A stretch of DNA of 26,952 bases from SZUA-146 sp963922815 (GCA_963922815.1 CAWUKD010000033.1:1-26952), one strand, 5' to 3'; counted from the first letter of the stretch, positions 1 through 8,040 are shown. Translations and numbers: made by a program. Notes: generated by a model not told the origin, from the sequence alone.

Positions 1-130
1 TAGCAAAACTGCCGAGCACGTTCACCAGCAGTGTTCCCACGGGAAATGCGGCATTGAATCGGGAAGCCACCAGCCAGCGCAATACAGCGCCCCCAGCCCC
101 TCCAAAAGCCACTGCTAACCAGGTTGGCAT
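1..130 (-). CDS. crcB: CrcB/FluC fluoride channel, N-terminal part (cut by window edge)
   Basis: Reading the minus strand from an ATG at 130 gives 43 codons that run off the window. The peptide has the N-terminal signature of CrcB/Fluc fluoride exporters: GGAGGAVLRW near residues 10-19, then FPVGTLLVNVLGSF at about residues 29-42, where the family has its conserved FPxGTLxVNxxGSF segment. These small inner-membrane proteins form dual-topology dimers that export fluoride. The start lies one base past the rarA stop (TGA, T, ATG), so it is probably the last or next gene of the rarA transcript and translationally coupled. Only the first third is visible, so integrity cannot be judged. Confidence 0.85.
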   Translation of the reverse strand, partial: MPTWLAVAFGGAGGAVLRWLVASRFNAAFPVGTLLVNVLGSFA

Positions 131-131
131 A

Positions 132-1418
132 TCAGGATTTCCATTTGGCGCGCTCACTTCGGGCGCGCAGCTCTTCAAGTTTTGCCGCAATCTGCGATTC
201 AAGACCACGCGCGACAGGATGATAGTACGTCACGGGCCTCATGTCGTCAGGGAAATAGCTTTCCCCGTCAACGAATCCATCGGCATGATCATGAGCGTAT
301 TGATACCCGGCACCATGGCCAAGATCTTTCGCCAGTTTGGTGGGGGCATTTCTCAGATGTTTTGGCACCGGCAGGGATCCGCCTGCCCGCACATCCTGCA
401 TCGCTCTCTTGAACGCGAGATAAACAGCGTTACTTTTCGGCGCACACGCCAGGTAAACGACCGCCTGCGCCAGCGCAAGGTCCCCTTCCGGAGACCCCAG
501 TCGCTCAAACGCAGACGCACAGTCGCTGACAATCCACAGCGCACGTGGGTCTGCGTTACCGATGTCCTCGCCGGCCATGCGAACCAACCTGCGCAGAATG
601 TAGCGAGGGTCGCAGCCACCGTCGAGCATTCGACATAACCAGTAGAGCGCCGCGTCAGGGTCGGAGCCGCGCACCGACTTGTGCAGCGCTGAAATCTGGT
701 CGTAGAACTCGTCACCTCCCTGATCAAAGCGACGAAACTGGCCCGATTTTGCGTCGTTAATCAGCTCGTCAAGCGGAGCATGTCCCGGTTTCTCACAGGC
801 TTTGACCACCAGCTCGATCAGGCCAAGCGCTCGCCGCGCGTCGCCGTCGGCCGCACTCGCAAGATCGGACAGCTGCTCACCGGTCATCGATGGCGCGCCT
901 TCAATCGTGGACAGCGCCCGTTTAATGACGCGAACAAGGTCTTCCGTACTCAGCGACTCAAGCACATAGACACGGGCTCTCGACAGCAGCGCATTATTCA
1001 GGGCAAAGGACGGGTTTTCGGTGGTTGCACCGACAAAAATAATCGTGCCGTCTTCGATATGAGGCAGGAACGCATCCTGCTGGCTCTTGTTGAAGCGGTG
1101 CACCTCGTCCAGGAACAGCACGGTTTGCTGCCCCAGACCGTCGAGTGACTGACGTGCCGCGGCCACCACTTGTCGAATATCTTTCACGCCGCAGGTGACC
1201 GCTGACAGACACACGAAATCGGCCTGGTGTCGTTCGGCAAGCATCATGGCGAGCGTCGTTTTCCCGGTCCCGGGCGGACCCCAGAAAATCATGGAATGCA
1301 GCTCACCGCCTTCAAGCACACGACTGAGCGCGCTTTGGGGCCCGAACAGGTGTTCCTGCCCGAAAAATTCCGCCGGGGACGTGGGCCGCAGCTGATGAGC
1401 CAAAGGAGTTAAAGTCAC
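132..1418 (-). CDS. rarA: Replication-associated recombination protein A (RarA/MgsA), AAA+ ATPase
   Basis: A 428-residue AAA+ protein of the RarA/Mgs1/WRNIP1 family, which acts at stalled replication forks with RecA and SSB. Visible motifs are Walker A GPPGTGKT at residues 47-54, Walker B LFLDE at about 101-105 followed by the family signature VHRFNKSQQDAFLP, and a sensor-1 region with GATTENPSF. The C-terminal half carries the tetramerisation/MgsA domain, with a recognisable HLRNAP...YQYAHDHADG...YFPDDM segment. Length is close to the usual ~440. The start codon is GTG (VTLTPLAHQLRP); no ATG occurs nearby in frame, and the FFGQEHLFG segment expected near the N-terminus is included. It lies between lolA and crcB, matching Pseudomonas-type order except for the VanZ-like gene upstream. 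Confidence 0.96.
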   Translation of the reverse strand: MTLTPLAHQLRPTSPAEFFGQEHLFGPQSALSRVLEGGELHSMIFWGPPGTGKTTLAMMLAERHQADFVCLSAVTCGVKDIRQVVAAARQSLDGLGQQTVLFLDEVHRFNKSQQDAFLPHIEDGTIIFVGATTENPSFALNNALLSRARVYVLESLSTEDLVRVIKRALSTIEGAPSMTGEQLSDLASAADGDARRALGLIELVVKACEKPGHAPLDELINDAKSGQFRRFDQGGDEFYDQISALHKSVRGSDPDAALYWLCRMLDGGCDPRYILRRLVRMAGEDIGNADPRALWIVSDCASAFERLGSPEGDLALAQAVVYLACAPKSNAVYLAFKRAMQDVRAGGSLPVPKHLRNAPTKLAKDLGHGAGYQYAHDHADGFVDGESYFPDDMRPVTYYHPVARGLESQIAAKLEELRARSERAKWKS

Positions 1419-1469
1419 AACAAGTGCCTGGCAAACGATGAAGCAGTGATGGTGACGCCAGACGCGTCT

Positions 1470-1859
1470 TTAGGCAAGCACGAGACGCTCGGCCGTGAGG
1501 CACCAGCCAGCCAGACCCAAACGGCACAGCACCCAGCCAAGCGCCAGACCGGCTCCGTTGAATACCATGTCATACACTTCAAACGTTCGCACACCGCCAG
1601 CGCCCTGAAGAAATTCCAGCACAATACTCATGAGCAGCAGCAGAAAAAGAACCAGCCACAGAGCGCGGTTTTTGACGATGCCGCCGAAATAGGCGCCCAG
1701 CACGCTGTAGGCAATGAGATGCTGCGCCTTGTCGTAAAGGGTCACCGGAACGGGCACGCCGCCAGTAGCAAGGCTGCCGTAGATCACCAGCGCCACAAGG
1801 CTCGCACCGCCGAACCACCACAGGCCGGGATAGCGCAAGAGATAAACGTGCGGTGACAC
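1470..1859 (-). CDS. VanZ-like small integral membrane protein
   Basis: A 129-residue protein with about four hydrophobic segments (roughly residues 14-32, 45-62, 66-84, 97-113). The pattern DKAQHLIAYSVLG, then LEFLQG, then FEVYDMVFNGAGLALGW fits the VanZ-like superfamily, whose conserved D-K-x-x-H, E-x-x-Q and D-x-x-x-N-x-x-G residues sit between membrane helices. VanZ proper gives low-level teicoplanin resistance; the role of most proteobacterial members is unknown, so no function is claimed. The start is GTG, 25 bases after the lolA stop, and rarA begins 51 bases downstream, suggesting one transcript ftsK-lolA-vanZ-rarA-crcB. I do not know this gene at this position in Pseudomonas, so it may be an insertion into a conserved block. 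Confidence 0.75.
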   Translation of the reverse strand: MSPHVYLLRYPGLWWFGGASLVALVIYGSLATGGVPVPVTLYDKAQHLIAYSVLGAYFGGIVKNRALWLVLFLLLLMSIVLEFLQGAGGVRTFEVYDMVFNGAGLALGWVLCRLGLAGWCLTAERLVLA

Positions 1860-1884
1860 GGAAGGAACGTCTGGTCCGAAACCG

Positions 1885-2613
1885 CTAGCGGCTGGAAGGC
1901 TGGCCGATCAGGCTGGCCCCTTTGGGCACGTCGAATTCAAACAGCGTATCGGAAAGGTCCGGATTGACTGCGACCTCCGAAAAAGAGATTCGGGAGGTCT
2001 GATCGACCCGGTCAATCAACTCCATCAGCTCTATGGTTTCATCCCCGAATTTAATCCTGACGGTGACAAAATCCGAGTTGCGGTCTTTGGTCTCAAGAAC
2101 AATCCACTGATCGCCTTCCGTTTTGTGGCTGCCTGTGACGCGAAAACCGTCGGTGATTTTCGAGGAGTCACCGCCCAGCAGCGTGCTCGGGTTGGCACCG
2201 CGGTAGTCGCTGATGGCGCTCACGTTTACCTGCTCGAGTAATTCGTCGAAGTGCCACAGATCAACACCATCGGCAATCAGCAGTGACGGATCCGGACTTT
2301 CGTACTGCCAGCGAAATTTGCCGGGCACTTTAATCGCAACCGTACCGCTCGACATGGCAATCTGTTTGCCACTGTCATCGAGCAATACCGAAGTGAAATC
2401 GGCCGACAAACTCTCGGTGTTGTCCATATACCGCTTCAGACGCTCCAGCGCCTCCTGATCTTGCGGGGCGATAGCGCTCTCGTCGGCAGTGGTCTCACCG
2501 GCCGCTACCCTGGACGCCGGCACGGCCGACTCCTGACTCCAGGCAGCCGTCGCGATACTCAGCGCGGCCACCGTGAACAGGGTCTTTATCGACGTCTGAA
2601 TAATTCTGATCAC
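1885..2613 (-). CDS. lolA: Outer-membrane lipoprotein carrier protein LolA
   Basis: A 242-residue periplasmic carrier that takes lipoproteins from LolCDE in the inner membrane to LolB in the outer membrane. The N-terminus (MIRIIQTSIK then a hydrophobic run ending AWS-QE) is a Sec signal peptide of about 26 residues. The mature protein shows LolA features: SLSADFTSVLLDDSG, then PGKFRWQYESPDPSLLIADG with the conserved PGxFRW containing the functional arginine, then DGVDLWHFDELLEQV. A 25-30-residue Ala/Glu-rich linker follows the signal peptide, making it longer than the ~205 residues usual for the family. The start is GTG. It lies 62 bases after ftsK on the same strand, the standard gammaproteobacterial arrangement. 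Confidence 0.95.
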   Translation of the reverse strand: MIRIIQTSIKTLFTVAALSIATAAWSQESAVPASRVAAGETTADESAIAPQDQEALERLKRYMDNTESLSADFTSVLLDDSGKQIAMSSGTVAIKVPGKFRWQYESPDPSLLIADGVDLWHFDELLEQVNVSAISDYRGANPSTLLGGDSSKITDGFRVTGSHKTEGDQWIVLETKDRNSDFVTVRIKFGDETIELMELIDRVDQTSRISFSEVAVNPDLSDTLFEFDVPKGASLIGQPSSR

Positions 2614-2675
2614 AAATGCGTTTCCTGTGTGTGTTTACCATCGAAGCGCAAACCACTTCGGTCATACCTATCCGA

Positions 2676-4985
2676 TCAGTCGCGCGGCGCCGGAGGAGCA
2701 ATAATCTCGCGCTGACCGTTGGACTGCAGCGGCCCGACGATGCCCGCTTCTTCCATCGCTTCTACCATGCGCGCGGCGCGGTTATAGCCCACTTTGAGGC
2801 GACGCTGAACGCCGGATATCGACGCCTTCCTCGTCTCAGTGACAATCTGCACCGCCTGGTCGTAAAGAGGATCCTGCTCGGCGTTTTCGCCGCCACTGCC
2901 CTCTTCTCCGGCCAATCCAGGGATTGGACCGCTCGGGCCCGATAAAATTTCCTCGATATAGTTCGGTTCACCGGCCTGTTTAAGATATTTAACAACATTG
3001 AGCACTTCGTGATCATCCACAAAGGCACCGTGAATACGGGTGGGAATCGAGGTTCCACCGGGCAAATAGAGCATGTCTCCGTGTCCCAACAGGTGCTCGG
3101 CTCCCATTTGATCCAGAATCGTGCGGCTATCGATTCTGGACGACACCTGAAACGCGATCCGGGCAGGAATGTTGGCTTTAATGAGACCCGTAATAACGTC
3201 CACAGACGGCCTCTGGGTGGCCACAATCAAATGGATTCCGGACGCACGTGCTTTTTGTGCCAGTCGGGCAATGAGTTCCTCAACCTTTTTGCCTACCATC
3301 ATCATCATGTCGGCGAGCTCATCGATGATCACGACAATCAGCGGCAGCGTATTGAGTTCCGGCGCCTCTTCAACCGGATTGCCATCATCGTCTTTCTCGA
3401 CTTTAAACAGCGGATCCGTCAGCGGCGTACCGGCGTCGCGGGCGTCCAGAATCTTGCGGTTAAAGCCCGCGAGATTACGCACCTTGAGCGCCGACATCAG
3501 CTGATAGCGACGCTCCATTTCAGCAACGCACCAGCGCAACGCGTTGGCCGCTTCCTTCATGTCGGTTACCACAGGCGACAGCAGATGCGGAATGCCTTCG
3601 TACACGGACAGTTCCAGCATCTTGGGATCAATCATGATCAGCCTGACCTGATCTGCCGTGGCCTTGTACAGCAGCGACAGCACCATGGCATTAATAGCGA
3701 CCGACTTACCCGAGCCCGTGGTACCGGCAATCATCAGGTGCGGCATCTTCGACAGATCTACCGTGCCCGCGTGTCCGGCGATGTCTTTGCCCAGCCCGAG
3801 CGCCAGCGGCGCCTTCATCTGATCGTAGTCGTCGGATTGAATGACTTCGCCCAGCGTCACAAGATCCCGGGTTTCATTCGGAATCTCCAGACCTATGACC
3901 GCCTTGCCGGGAATCACTTCAACCACGCGGACGGCCGGTGCCGACAGCGCGCGGGCAAGATCCCGGGACAAAGCGGTAACCTTGCTGGCCTTCAACCCCG
4001 GTGCCGGCATCAGCTCGAAGCGAGTGACGACCGGGCCTGGATGAACGGAGACCACCTGGGCCTCTATGCCAAATTCCCGCAGCTTGATTTCGACCTGCTT
4101 GGATCGCGCCTCGAGTGACTCCGGCGTGTAGGTCACCTTGGACGGCGGCGGATCGTCGAGCAAAGCCACCGGCGGCAGTTCATTGGCCGTAGCGCCCTCA
4201 AACAGGGACGTCTGGCGCTCTCGCTCAACGCGGTCGCTTACAGGCTTGCGTTCCACCGGTGCTTCAATCCTCGGTGCAACCCGGGCCTTGATGATGGTGG
4301 TTTGTTCTTTAATGGACTCCGCGCGCGCCTGCTTTACCTTGCGACCCGCCATACGATCCCTGACCCCGCCCCACCACGTCACCAGACGATCGGTCATATC
4401 AAGTACAAAGGCGCCCAGCGTGTCCATAATGGCCAGCCACGATACCCCGGCAAACAGAGATACGCCTGCCAGCCAGACGCCCAGCAGCAAGAGCGTGGCA
4501 CCGAGTGGCCCTACGCTGCCCGCCATGCCTTCGCCCACCAGTTTCCCAAGCACACCGCCACTCGAACTCGGCAGCTCGGGGTTGGCGAAATGCAGTGTCG
4601 CCAGACCGCAACTCGTTGCCAGCGTCAGGAAAAAACCGACGGCGCGATAACTCATATCCTGTTTGGATACGTAGTCGCTGACGGTCCGCGCTTTGTAAAA
4701 CATGCCGCCCGCCACACCGAGCATGACCGGGAACAGAAACGCAGGCCGTCCAAAACCAAAATAAAACGCGCTGGAGATCCAGGCGCCGAGTGGTCCGATG
4801 AAATTATTTACAGGCCCGCCGGTACCGGTGTCGCTGAATCCCGGATCGGCCGGGTGATACGTCAGCAACGCCAGCGCCAGTACCAGAGCGAGGACGCCAA
4901 ATACCCATAGCGCGCTTTCGCGCAGCGCTTTACTGACCGACATGCCAAACATCGGATTACGCTGACTTGAAGCGGGAGTAGTCAT
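2676..4985 (-). CDS. ftsK: DNA translocase FtsK
   Basis: A chromosome-segregation translocase acting at the division septum, here the short form without the long linker of E. coli FtsK. From the ATG at 4985 it has 769 residues: four to five N-terminal membrane segments (to about residue 195), a short charged linker, the alpha/beta RecA-like motor with Walker A GTTGSGKS at about 421-428 and Walker B IVVIIDELADMM, and a winged-helix gamma domain in the last ~65 residues (SGVQRRLKVGYNRAARMVEAMEEAGIV) that reads KOPS and activates XerD. The frame stays open to a TTG at 5060, adding 25 polar residues, but the only good Shine-Dalgarno (AGGA) serves an out-of-frame ATG at 5056, a mini-ORF whose TGA overlaps the 4985 ATG. 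I therefore prefer 4985; the TTG start is the alternative. Confidence 0.95.
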   Translation of the reverse strand: MTTPASSQRNPMFGMSVSKALRESALWVFGVLALVLALALLTYHPADPGFSDTGTGGPVNNFIGPLGAWISSAFYFGFGRPAFLFPVMLGVAGGMFYKARTVSDYVSKQDMSYRAVGFFLTLATSCGLATLHFANPELPSSSGGVLGKLVGEGMAGSVGPLGATLLLLGVWLAGVSLFAGVSWLAIMDTLGAFVLDMTDRLVTWWGGVRDRMAGRKVKQARAESIKEQTTIIKARVAPRIEAPVERKPVSDRVERERQTSLFEGATANELPPVALLDDPPPSKVTYTPESLEARSKQVEIKLREFGIEAQVVSVHPGPVVTRFELMPAPGLKASKVTALSRDLARALSAPAVRVVEVIPGKAVIGLEIPNETRDLVTLGEVIQSDDYDQMKAPLALGLGKDIAGHAGTVDLSKMPHLMIAGTTGSGKSVAINAMVLSLLYKATADQVRLIMIDPKMLELSVYEGIPHLLSPVVTDMKEAANALRWCVAEMERRYQLMSALKVRNLAGFNRKILDARDAGTPLTDPLFKVEKDDDGNPVEEAPELNTLPLIVVIIDELADMMMMVGKKVEELIARLAQKARASGIHLIVATQRPSVDVITGLIKANIPARIAFQVSSRIDSRTILDQMGAEHLLGHGDMLYLPGGTSIPTRIHGAFVDDHEVLNVVKYLKQAGEPNYIEEILSGPSGPIPGLAGEEGSGGENAEQDPLYDQAVQIVTETRKASISGVQRRLKVGYNRAARMVEAMEEAGIVGPLQSNGQREIIAPPAPRD

Positions 4986-5056
4986 GTCTGCGGCCTGCTG
5001 CTGTGTGAGGGTTTGCCAGGGGTCAGCCGGGGCCTGAGGGGAAGATTTTTGTTCAT
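4982..5056 (-). CDS. Possible 24-codon leader ORF overlapping the ftsK start
   Basis: The minus strand has ACAGGA, five bases, then ATG at 5056. This opens a 24-codon frame beginning MNKNLPLRPRLTPG and ending ...SSRPQT, with TGA at 4984-4982. The stop overlaps the candidate ftsK ATG at 4985 as ATGA, the classic layout for translational coupling. The peptide is basic and proline/serine-rich with no recognisable motif, so if translated it may matter as a regulatory leader rather than as a protein. Its ribosome site is better than any site for ftsK itself. Chance cannot be excluded for so short a frame. Confidence 0.35.
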   Translation of the reverse strand: MNKNLPLRPRLTPGKPSHSSRPQT

Positions 5057-5091
5057 GCAAATCCTGTGATGATTTGATACCGTTGCTCGTC

Positions 5092-5136
5092 GGTCGCGCC
5101 CCGACCTGGCGCGCTACCAGGTATTGATTCGGTCGG
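5092..5136. promoter_or_regulatory. Overlapping inverted repeats in the divergent ftsK-trxB region
   Basis: The 99 bases between the ftsK leader and trxB contain ACCTGG (5104-5109) and CCAGGT (5117-5122), perfect 6-base arms around seven bases. CCGACC at 5101-5106 can pair either with GGTCGG at 5131-5136 downstream or, through CGACC, with GGTCG at 5092-5096 upstream. The pairings are mutually exclusive, so this could be an operator or alternative RNA hairpins in a leader. No SOS box and no convincing -35/-10 pair was seen here. Confidence 0.3.
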
Positions 5137-5159
5137 GTTCAACACAGCGAGAAGTATAC

Positions 5160-6122
5160 ATGAGCAACACACAACATTTTCGACTATTGATTTTGGGTTC
5201 AGGCCCCGCCGGTTACACGGCCGGCATCTACGCGGCCCGTGCAAATCTGGCGCCAGGCCTGGTGACGGGCATCGAACAGGGTGGCCAGCTCATGACGACC
5301 ACAGAAGTCGAAAACTGGCCCGGCGACCCGCATGACCTTCAGGGCCCTGAACTCATGCAGCGCATGGCCGAGCACGTTGAACGCTTTGACGTCACGATGA
5401 TGTTTGACCACATCCATACGGCCGACCTGAGTGTGCGCCCTTTCAAACTTGGCGGCGACCAGGGCGAATACACCTGTGACGCGCTGATTATCTGCACCGG
5501 CGCTACTGCAAAATATCTCGGCCTCGAGTCCGAAGAAGCCTTTAAAGGCAAAGGGGTGTCTGCCTGTGCTACCTGTGACGGTTTTTTCTATCGTGACAAA
5601 ACCGTAGCGGTAATCGGCGGCGGCAATACCGCCGTTGAAGAGGCGCTGTACTTGTCCAATATTTGTAAGAAAGTCTATCTGGTGCATCGGCGTGATGAAC
5701 TTCGCGCGGAAAAAATTCTTCAGGATCGAGTATTTGCCAAAGCCGACGGCAAGGGCAATATCGAGCTCAAGTGGAACCATCAACTCGACGAAGTTCTGGG
5801 AGACGAGACCGGCGTAACCGGCATGCGCATTCGCTCCACCCAGGATGACAGCACTCAGGATATCGACCTGGCCGGCGTTTTCATCGCCATCGGTCACAAG
5901 CCGAACACGGACCTGTTTGTCGATCAGCTCGACATGGAAGGCGGCTACATTATTGTTCAGGCCGGCCGCAACGGTAACGCCACGGCAACCAGCATCCCGG
6001 GTGTGTTTGCCGCCGGAGACGTCGGCGACCATATCTATCGGCAGGCGGTAACCTCTGCCGGATCCGGCTGTATGGCCGCGCTGGATGCTGAACGCTACCT
6101 TGACGCACTGGGCTCCGACTAA
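5160..6122 (+). CDS. trxB: Thioredoxin reductase (NADPH)
   Basis: A 320-residue FAD flavoprotein that reduces thioredoxin with NADPH. The N-terminal FAD Rossmann motif is LILGSGPAGYTAGIYAARA (residues 9-27). The redox site CATC, within ACATCDGFF, is at residues 136-139. The NADPH-binding motif VIGGGNTAVEEALYL follows it, and the C-terminal FAD motif is GVFAAGDVGDHIYRQAVTSAGSGCMAAL. Length matches E. coli TrxB (321). The frame is open upstream to 5124, but the ATG at 5160 gives the usual N-terminus and has GAGAAG just upstream, so I chose it. It is divergent from ftsK, as in Pseudomonas, and starts a plus-strand run with the COG3146-type gene and aat. Confidence 0.97.
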   Translation: MSNTQHFRLLILGSGPAGYTAGIYAARANLAPGLVTGIEQGGQLMTTTEVENWPGDPHDLQGPELMQRMAEHVERFDVTMMFDHIHTADLSVRPFKLGGDQGEYTCDALIICTGATAKYLGLESEEAFKGKGVSACATCDGFFYRDKTVAVIGGGNTAVEEALYLSNICKKVYLVHRRDELRAEKILQDRVFAKADGKGNIELKWNHQLDEVLGDETGVTGMRIRSTQDDSTQDIDLAGVFIAIGHKPNTDLFVDQLDMEGGYIIVQAGRNGNATATSIPGVFAAGDVGDHIYRQAVTSAGSGCMAALDAERYLDALGSD

Positions 6123-6131
6123 AAGGCAACG

Positions 6132-6149
6132 ATGCGCAACCGACAATGA
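6132..6149 (+). CDS. Possible 5-codon leader ORF (MRNRQ) overlapping the next gene
   Basis: Just after the trxB stop, AAAAGG is followed five bases later by ATG CGC AAC CGA CAA TGA. The TGA overlaps the ATG of the next gene at 6146 as ATGA. The Shine-Dalgarno is 19 bases from the 6146 start, too far to serve it directly, so ribosomes may initiate here and restart at the overlap. This repeats the layout seen at ftsK. A 5-codon frame can easily arise by chance; the support is the spacing of the ribosome site and the exact ATGA overlap. Confidence 0.3.
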   Translation: MRNRQ

Positions 6150-7303
6150 CGCCGAGGGTTTTGTTCACAGACGCGATAGAAACGATCGATCGCGATGCCT
6201 GGCAATCTCTGGCGGCCTCCGACAACCCGTTTATCAGCTACGATTACCTGCGTGCGCTGGAACGGTCGGGCGCGACAGGTGAAGGGACTGGCTGGAAGCC
6301 CCATCACGCCCTTGTTTACGATGAGGATGACGCCCTGATTGGCGCAGCGCCTTTGTACATCAAAGAGGACTCCTGGGGTGAATTTGTCTTCGACTTTGCC
6401 TGGGCAGAGGCGCACCACCGGCACGGCATCCCCTACTACCCCAAGCTCGTCACCGCCGTGCCCTACACGCCGGTCGCCGGCCCTCGACTGCTCAGTGCCG
6501 ATCCGGATAATCCGGATATTGAACAGGCACTGCTCAACGCCATCACCATGGAAACCGAAGCGCTTGGCGGTTCATCCTGGCACCTGCTTTTTCCGGATCG
6601 ATCCGTCCCTGACAGACTGACCGAAGACAGTCACTACATTGTTCGCGAAGACTGCCAGTTTCACTGGTTCAATCAGCAATACGAATCGTTCGAACACTAT
6701 CTCTCGTTTTTTCGCTCATCGAGACGCAAGAAAACCCGGCGTGAACGTTGCAAAGTCAGCGAAGCCGGCATCACTGTTGAAGCCCTGCGCGGCGCCGACA
6801 TGAGCCTGGAGCAATGGGAAACGTTTTACGAACTGTACGCCTCGACCTTTTACCAGCGCGGTCGCGATCCCTATTTCGACCTGTCCTTCTTTACCGATCT
6901 GGCAAAATCCAGCCTGGTTAACATCCGCGTTTGTTTTGCCAATCGCGGTTTGAATACGCTGGCGGCCTCTTTGTTTTTCGTCACCGATACCACGCTGTAC
7001 GGCCGCTACTGGGGCGCGCGCGAGTTTGTCGACGGACTGCACTTCGAGTTGTGTTACTACCAGGGTATTGAATACTGCATTGAAAACAGCCTGCAAACGT
7101 TTGATCCCGGAGTTCAGGGTGAACACAAGATTGCGCGTGGCTTTCAGGCCTCCCCGTCCTGGTCGGTACACTGGCTGCGCTATCCGCCGTTTGCCGATGC
7201 CATACGCAATCACATCAACCTCGAAACCAGGCACGTTAAAGACTACGCCGAGCAGGTCGATTTGCACCTGCCGTTTCGAAAGCCAACGCCGCCCGGGTCA
7301 TGA
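6146..7303 (+). CDS. COG3146-family protein (GNAT/FemAB-like, 'peptidogalycan biosynthesis/recognition' group)
   Basis: A 385-residue soluble protein that I place in COG3146 (formerly DUF482). It has the N-terminal pattern W-x-x-L-x-x-x-DNPFISYDYLRALERSG, GWKPHHALVYDEDDALIGAAPLY, the aromatic FDFAWAEAHHRHGIPYYPKLV, FFRSSRRKKTRRER at about residues 190-203, and a C-terminal GVQGEHKIARGF. These are family hallmarks. The fold is predicted to be two GNAT-like lobes, as in FemAB aminoacyl transferases, but the substrate is unknown and the database name is only a label. Its ATG overlaps a 5-codon leader frame, and its stop overlaps the aat start as ATGA (7300-7303). Coupling to aat, another protein of FemAB/GNAT-like fold, is suggestive only. 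Confidence 0.85.
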   Translation: MTPRVLFTDAIETIDRDAWQSLAASDNPFISYDYLRALERSGATGEGTGWKPHHALVYDEDDALIGAAPLYIKEDSWGEFVFDFAWAEAHHRHGIPYYPKLVTAVPYTPVAGPRLLSADPDNPDIEQALLNAITMETEALGGSSWHLLFPDRSVPDRLTEDSHYIVREDCQFHWFNQQYESFEHYLSFFRSSRRKKTRRERCKVSEAGITVEALRGADMSLEQWETFYELYASTFYQRGRDPYFDLSFFTDLAKSSLVNIRVCFANRGLNTLAASLFFVTDTTLYGRYWGAREFVDGLHFELCYYQGIEYCIENSLQTFDPGVQGEHKIARGFQASPSWSVHWLRYPPFADAIRNHINLETRHVKDYAEQVDLHLPFRKPTPPGS

Positions 7304-8022
7304 GCGCTATTCACTGGCTCAAAAGCGGTGACCCTCCTGACTCGTTTCCACCGGTCGAAAAAGCCTGCACAGTACCGAATGGACTTTTGGCCGCCGGGGG
7401 CGATCTGTCCACCGAGAGGCTGCTGACCGCCTATCGCCGGGGGATTTTCCCCTGGTTCGAAGAAGGACAGGCCATACTCTGGTGGTCCCCTGATCCCCGC
7501 ACGGTCTTTTTCCCGGGACGTGTGCATCAATCCCGGTCGCTCAAACGCGACCTGCGCCGAAGACCTGTACGGGTATCGATCAACACCTGCTTTGAACGCG
7601 TGCTGCAGTCCTGCGCCGAAACCCGGCCGGGACAGTACGGCACCTGGATCACACGCGCGATGGAAGAGGCCTACCTGAGACTGCACGCCGAAGGACATGC
7701 ACACAGTCTTGAGGTCTGGCGCGACGACACCCTTATTGGCGGGATCTATGGCATTGGCATGGGAGAGGTGTTTTTCGGTGAATCAATGTTCAGCCGGGAC
7801 ACGAATGGGTCCAAGTTTGCCCTCGGTTTTTTGTCGCAATGGCTTGAAAACCATAAATTTGCCCTCATAGATGGACAGGTGAAGTCAGCACATCTGGTAT
7901 CTCTCGGCAGTGTGGAAATTCCCCGGGCTCGATTTACGTCGATTCTGGACAGACACTGTGAACAGCCGATAGACGCCATCGTGTGGCAAAAAAACGACAA
8001 TTTAACGACGGAGTTTGTGTAA
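7300..8022 (+). CDS. aat: Leucyl/phenylalanyl-tRNA--protein transferase
   Basis: A 240-residue cytoplasmic enzyme that moves Leu or Phe from aminoacyl-tRNA onto proteins with N-terminal Arg or Lys, making them N-degron substrates of ClpS-ClpAP. Family signatures are complete: FPPVEKACTVPNGLLAAGGDL, LLTAYRRGIFPWFEEGQ, ILWWSPDPRTVFFP (about residues 59-72), then GTWITRAMEEAYLRLHAEGHAHSLEVW, GGIYGIGMGEVFFGESMFS and DGQVKSAHLVSLGS. Length fits the usual 230-240. Its ATG overlaps the stop of the COG3146-type gene by ATGA. The clpS and clpA genes that use its product lie 0.5-3 kb away, convergent with infA. The ate/bpt gene usually next to it in Pseudomonas is absent. Confidence 0.97.
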   Translation: MSAIHWLKSGDPPDSFPPVEKACTVPNGLLAAGGDLSTERLLTAYRRGIFPWFEEGQAILWWSPDPRTVFFPGRVHQSRSLKRDLRRRPVRVSINTCFERVLQSCAETRPGQYGTWITRAMEEAYLRLHAEGHAHSLEVWRDDTLIGGIYGIGMGEVFFGESMFSRDTNGSKFALGFLSQWLENHKFALIDGQVKSAHLVSLGSVEIPRARFTSILDRHCEQPIDAIVWQKNDNLTTEFV

Positions 8023-8040
8023 AACCACGAAATATCGGCG

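Noticed and set aside
3009..4118. 369-codon open frame on the plus strand
   Set aside because: It is antisense to the FtsK motor domain, whose motifs are clear, and the translation shows no domain. It is a shadow frame.
5199..6146. 315-codon open frame on the minus strand
   Set aside because: It is antisense to trxB; the long open frame follows from codon composition on the other strand.
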